Shown here: positions 6,449 to 7,791 of the stretch, in pieces
Layout: every line of letters starts with the position of its first letter
Position numbering within the stretch: position 1 is the first letter of the stretch
Assembly: GCA_002483395.1 (NCBI GenBank)
Contig: DLHV01000163.1
Location: forward strand, 1 to 7,791
DNA from: Chloracidobacterium sp. UBA7659
GTDB lineage: Bacteria; Acidobacteriota; Blastocatellia; Pyrinomonadales; Pyrinomonadaceae
Length of the DNA: 7,791 nt
Direction: 5' to 3'
The notes under the pieces: generated by a model
What the model was told of the DNA's origin: nothing
Database searches by the model: none
The model's input: only the letters and a program-made list of their open reading frames with translations
Program-made: the position numbers and the translations under genes

Positions 6449-6474
6449 ATGGCGAAAGTCAGAAATTTCGCCAT
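6449..6474 (-). promoter_or_regulatory. 5'-leader hairpin of the DUF11 gene
   Basis: ATGGCGAAA (6449-6457) and TTTCGCCAT (6466-6474) are perfect reverse complements around an 8-nt loop, a 9-bp stem ending seven bases before the Shine-Dalgarno. The upstream in-frame ATG lies in the stem. It could stabilise the mRNA or modulate translation. It does not match any riboswitch class I know. Confidence 0.5.
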
Positions 6475-6528
6475 CGGTTTTGACCTCTTTTCTCTCTGGT
6501 ATACAGCCGGCTTTTCAGTTGCTTAAGT

Positions 6529-6559
6529 CCAGGTGAATAATTTGACCTGGCCCCTTTTT
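6529..6559. repeat. REP-like palindrome overlapping the end of the propeller gene
   Basis: CCAGGT (6529-6534) and ACCTGG (6545-6550) pair around a 10-nt A/T-rich loop, flanked by CCCC and five T's on the plus strand. Read on the minus strand this is AAAAAGGGGCCAGGT, followed by the A/T loop and ACCTGG. That style resembles the GGGG-x-CAGGT ends I associate with REP-type transposase (RAYT)-linked repeats; this is from memory and not verified. The T-run includes the propeller gene's stop codon. On the plus strand it looks like a terminator, but no plus-strand gene precedes it. Confidence 0.4.
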
Positions 6560-7791
6560 ACCCGCAGAGCCAATCGAGCTGAAACTTGTTGATATTCCAC
6601 CAATAGTTATACACACGCTTGTCGGTACCAACGAAGAACACGTGGTCCGCCTGAGAATTCAGAACAGGGTTCCCGGCAGCAATCTGTGTCGAACCCAGCG
6701 AATCGAGTTGCCACTTGTTGATATTCCACCAGTAGTTATACACACGCTTGTCGGTACCGATAAAGAAAACATGGTCCGCCGAAGAATTGACCACAAGGCT
6801 TTGGGCAGCAATCTGCGCCGGCCCCAGCGAACCAAGCTGCCACAAGCTGCCATTCCACCAGTAGTTATAGACACGCTTGTCGGTGCCAATGAAGAACACA
6901 TGGTTTGCCGAAGAATTCAGAACAGGGTTCCCGGCAGCAATCTGCGCCGGACCCAGCGAACCGAGCTGCCAGGAGCTGCCACTCCACCGGTAGTTATAGA
7001 CACGCTTGTCAGTACCAGTGAAGAATACATGGTCCGCCGAAGAATTCAGAACAGGTTTCCCGGCTGCAATCTGTGCCGGACCCAGCGAACCAATCTGCCA
7101 CGAGCTGCCATTCCACCAGTAGTTATAGACACGCTTGTCGGTGCCAATGAAGAACACATGGTCCGCCGAAAAGTTCACCACAAGGCCCTGGGCAGCAATC
7201 TGCGCCGGGCCCAACGAACCGAGCTGCCACGAGCTGCCATTCCACCAGTAGTTATAGACACCCTTGTCGGTGCCAATAAAGAACACATGGTCCGCCGAAG
7301 AATTCAGAACAAGATCTCCAGCGGCGATCTGTGCTGGACCCAACGCATCGCTCCGCCACTTATTATTGTCCCACCAATAGTTATACACGCGCTTGTCGGT
7401 AGCAATGAAGAACACGTGGTCCGCCGAAGAATTCAAAACAAGGTTGTCGGCAGCAATCTGCGGGCATGCGCATCCACTTGTCGACGCCGATGCGTTTCTC
7501 CATCCCCTGCCTATCATTTTGACTTTGAAGTCATAGCTTGTATTGCACATCAGATTGCCTATGGCATAAGCCCATCTGTTACCACTGCCTATTAGTAAAC
7601 TGGGATTGCTCTCATCAACAGTATTTTCAGACCACGTACCGCCAGAAGATTTCCTCCATCTCACTCTGTAGGTTTTTCCAGAAACTCCATCCCAAGATAA
7701 GCCTATTGTTGTGGCAGGGTTTGCAACCGCACCTGCACTTAAGTTCAAATAATCGAAGGCCAATGCAACATTGACTGGGAAAAACAGTGTA
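6558..7791 (-). CDS. Exported Fn3 plus seven-bladed beta-propeller (lectin-like) protein, 5' end outside window
   Basis: The frame stays open to the right edge. The first possible in-window start is a TTG at 7761-7763 without support, and upstream codons read LFFPVNVALA, the end of a likely signal peptide (cleavage after ALA). So the gene begins just outside the window; residues here are counted from that TTG. Residues ~12-97 look like a fibronectin type III domain (TIGLSWDGVSGKTYRVRWR, CNTSYDFKVK). From residue 102 to the end there are seven repeats of exactly 43 residues (the last lacks one), with consensus ADHVFFIGTDKRVYNYWWNG in the core and WQLGSLGPAQIAA at the junction; DHVFF begins at 115, 158, 201, 244, 287 (NHVFF), 330 and 373. 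Seven such units imply a closed seven-bladed beta-propeller like the PLL or tectonin-type bacterial lectins. C98/C100 and C400 flank the propeller and may lock it by a disulfide. A sugar-binding or adhesion role is inferred. Confidence 0.82.
   Translation of the reverse strand, partial: TLFFPVNVALAFDYLNLSAGAVANPATTIGLSWDGVSGKTYRVRWRKSSGGTWSENTVDESNPSLLIGSGNRWAYAIGNLMCNTSYDFKVKMIGRGWRNASASTSGCACPQIAADNLVLNSSADHVFFIATDKRVYNYWWDNNKWRSDALGPAQIAAGDLVLNSSADHVFFIGTDKGVYNYWWNGSSWQLGSLGPAQIAAQGLVVNFSADHVFFIGTDKRVYNYWWNGSSWQIGSLGPAQIAAGKPVLNSSADHVFFTGTDKRVYNYRWSGSSWQLGSLGPAQIAAGNPVLNSSANHVFFIGTDKRVYNYWWNGSLWQLGSLGPAQIAAQSLVVNSSADHVFFIGTDKRVYNYWWNINKWQLDSLGSTQIAAGNPVLNSQADHVFFVGTDKRVYNYWWNINKFQLDWLCG
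6561..7460 (-). repeat. Seven tandem 129-bp repeats inside the propeller gene
   Basis: Units on the minus strand lie at 7332-7460, 7203-7331, 7074-7202, 6945-7073, 6816-6944, 6687-6815 and 6561-6686 (the last 126 bases). The period is exactly 129 bp, so the frame is kept. Identity is high at the DNA level: 6845-6904 and 7103-7162 are identical over 60 bases, two units apart. This indicates recent duplication or gene conversion rather than an old fold. Confidence 0.93.

Noticed and set aside
6642..7595. 317-residue plus-strand open frame opposite the propeller repeats
   Set aside because: The 129-bp period is a multiple of three, so a frame free of stops in one unit stays open through all of them. 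The protein is Arg/Pro/Val-rich repeats with no known domain, and the minus strand has a clear fold.
7761..7763. TTG as the start codon of the propeller gene
   Set aside because: The frame continues without a stop to the window edge and encodes a signal-peptide-like stretch upstream, so the real start is outside the window.

Overview
The window looks like a stretch of a Gram-negative-type, mid-GC bacterial chromosome, most plausibly Acidobacteriota (Blastocatellia/Pyrinomonadaceae-like). That placement is inference. It rests on the gene styles (an ECF sigma and zinc-finger anti-sigma operon carrying exported DUF4097 proteins, and a Dcd with a GKSTYAR active-site segment), mostly weak Shine-Dalgarno sequences, and several REP-like intergenic palindromes. 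No RNA gene, CRISPR array, transposase or complete mobile element is visible. No gene-free gap exceeds about 225 bases.

Layout. (1) At 1-996 (+) lies the 3' part of a very acidic, Ala/Asp-rich repeat protein, probably truncated by the window edge. It faces dcd (1055-1648, -), and a strong palindrome sits between the two stop codons. (2) Upstream of dcd is a ~97-bp imperfect inverted repeat (1654-1750) resembling a REPIN/MITE, then an intrinsic terminator (1781-1812) that closes the next operon. (3) That operon is read leftwards on the minus strand: ECF sigma factor (4416-5087), membrane-anchored zinc-finger anti-sigma factor (3570-4292), and two exported DUF4097 beta-repeat proteins (2775-3554 and 1842-2699). 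A possible promoter lies at 5203-5231 and the terminator at 1781-1812. Another short palindrome sits just before the anti-sigma start. (4) The right-hand part holds two more minus-strand genes for exported proteins: a jelly-roll-like plus DUF11 protein (5323-6426), and a protein running off the right edge that has an Fn3-like domain followed by seven 43-residue repeats, almost certainly a seven-bladed beta-propeller (6558-7791).

How the genes fit together. The sigma/anti-sigma/DUF4097 operon reads as a self-contained cell-envelope signalling module. The anti-sigma factor would hold the sigma factor at the membrane, and the two exported DUF4097 proteins would be its co-regulated envelope output or sensing partners. 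The propeller and DUF11 proteins look like surface or secreted binding/adhesion proteins. Dcd is ordinary nucleotide metabolism and unrelated. The best leads are the sigma/anti-sigma/DUF4097x2 operon, the near-identical DNA repeats of the propeller, and the set of distinct palindromic elements at intergenic junctions.
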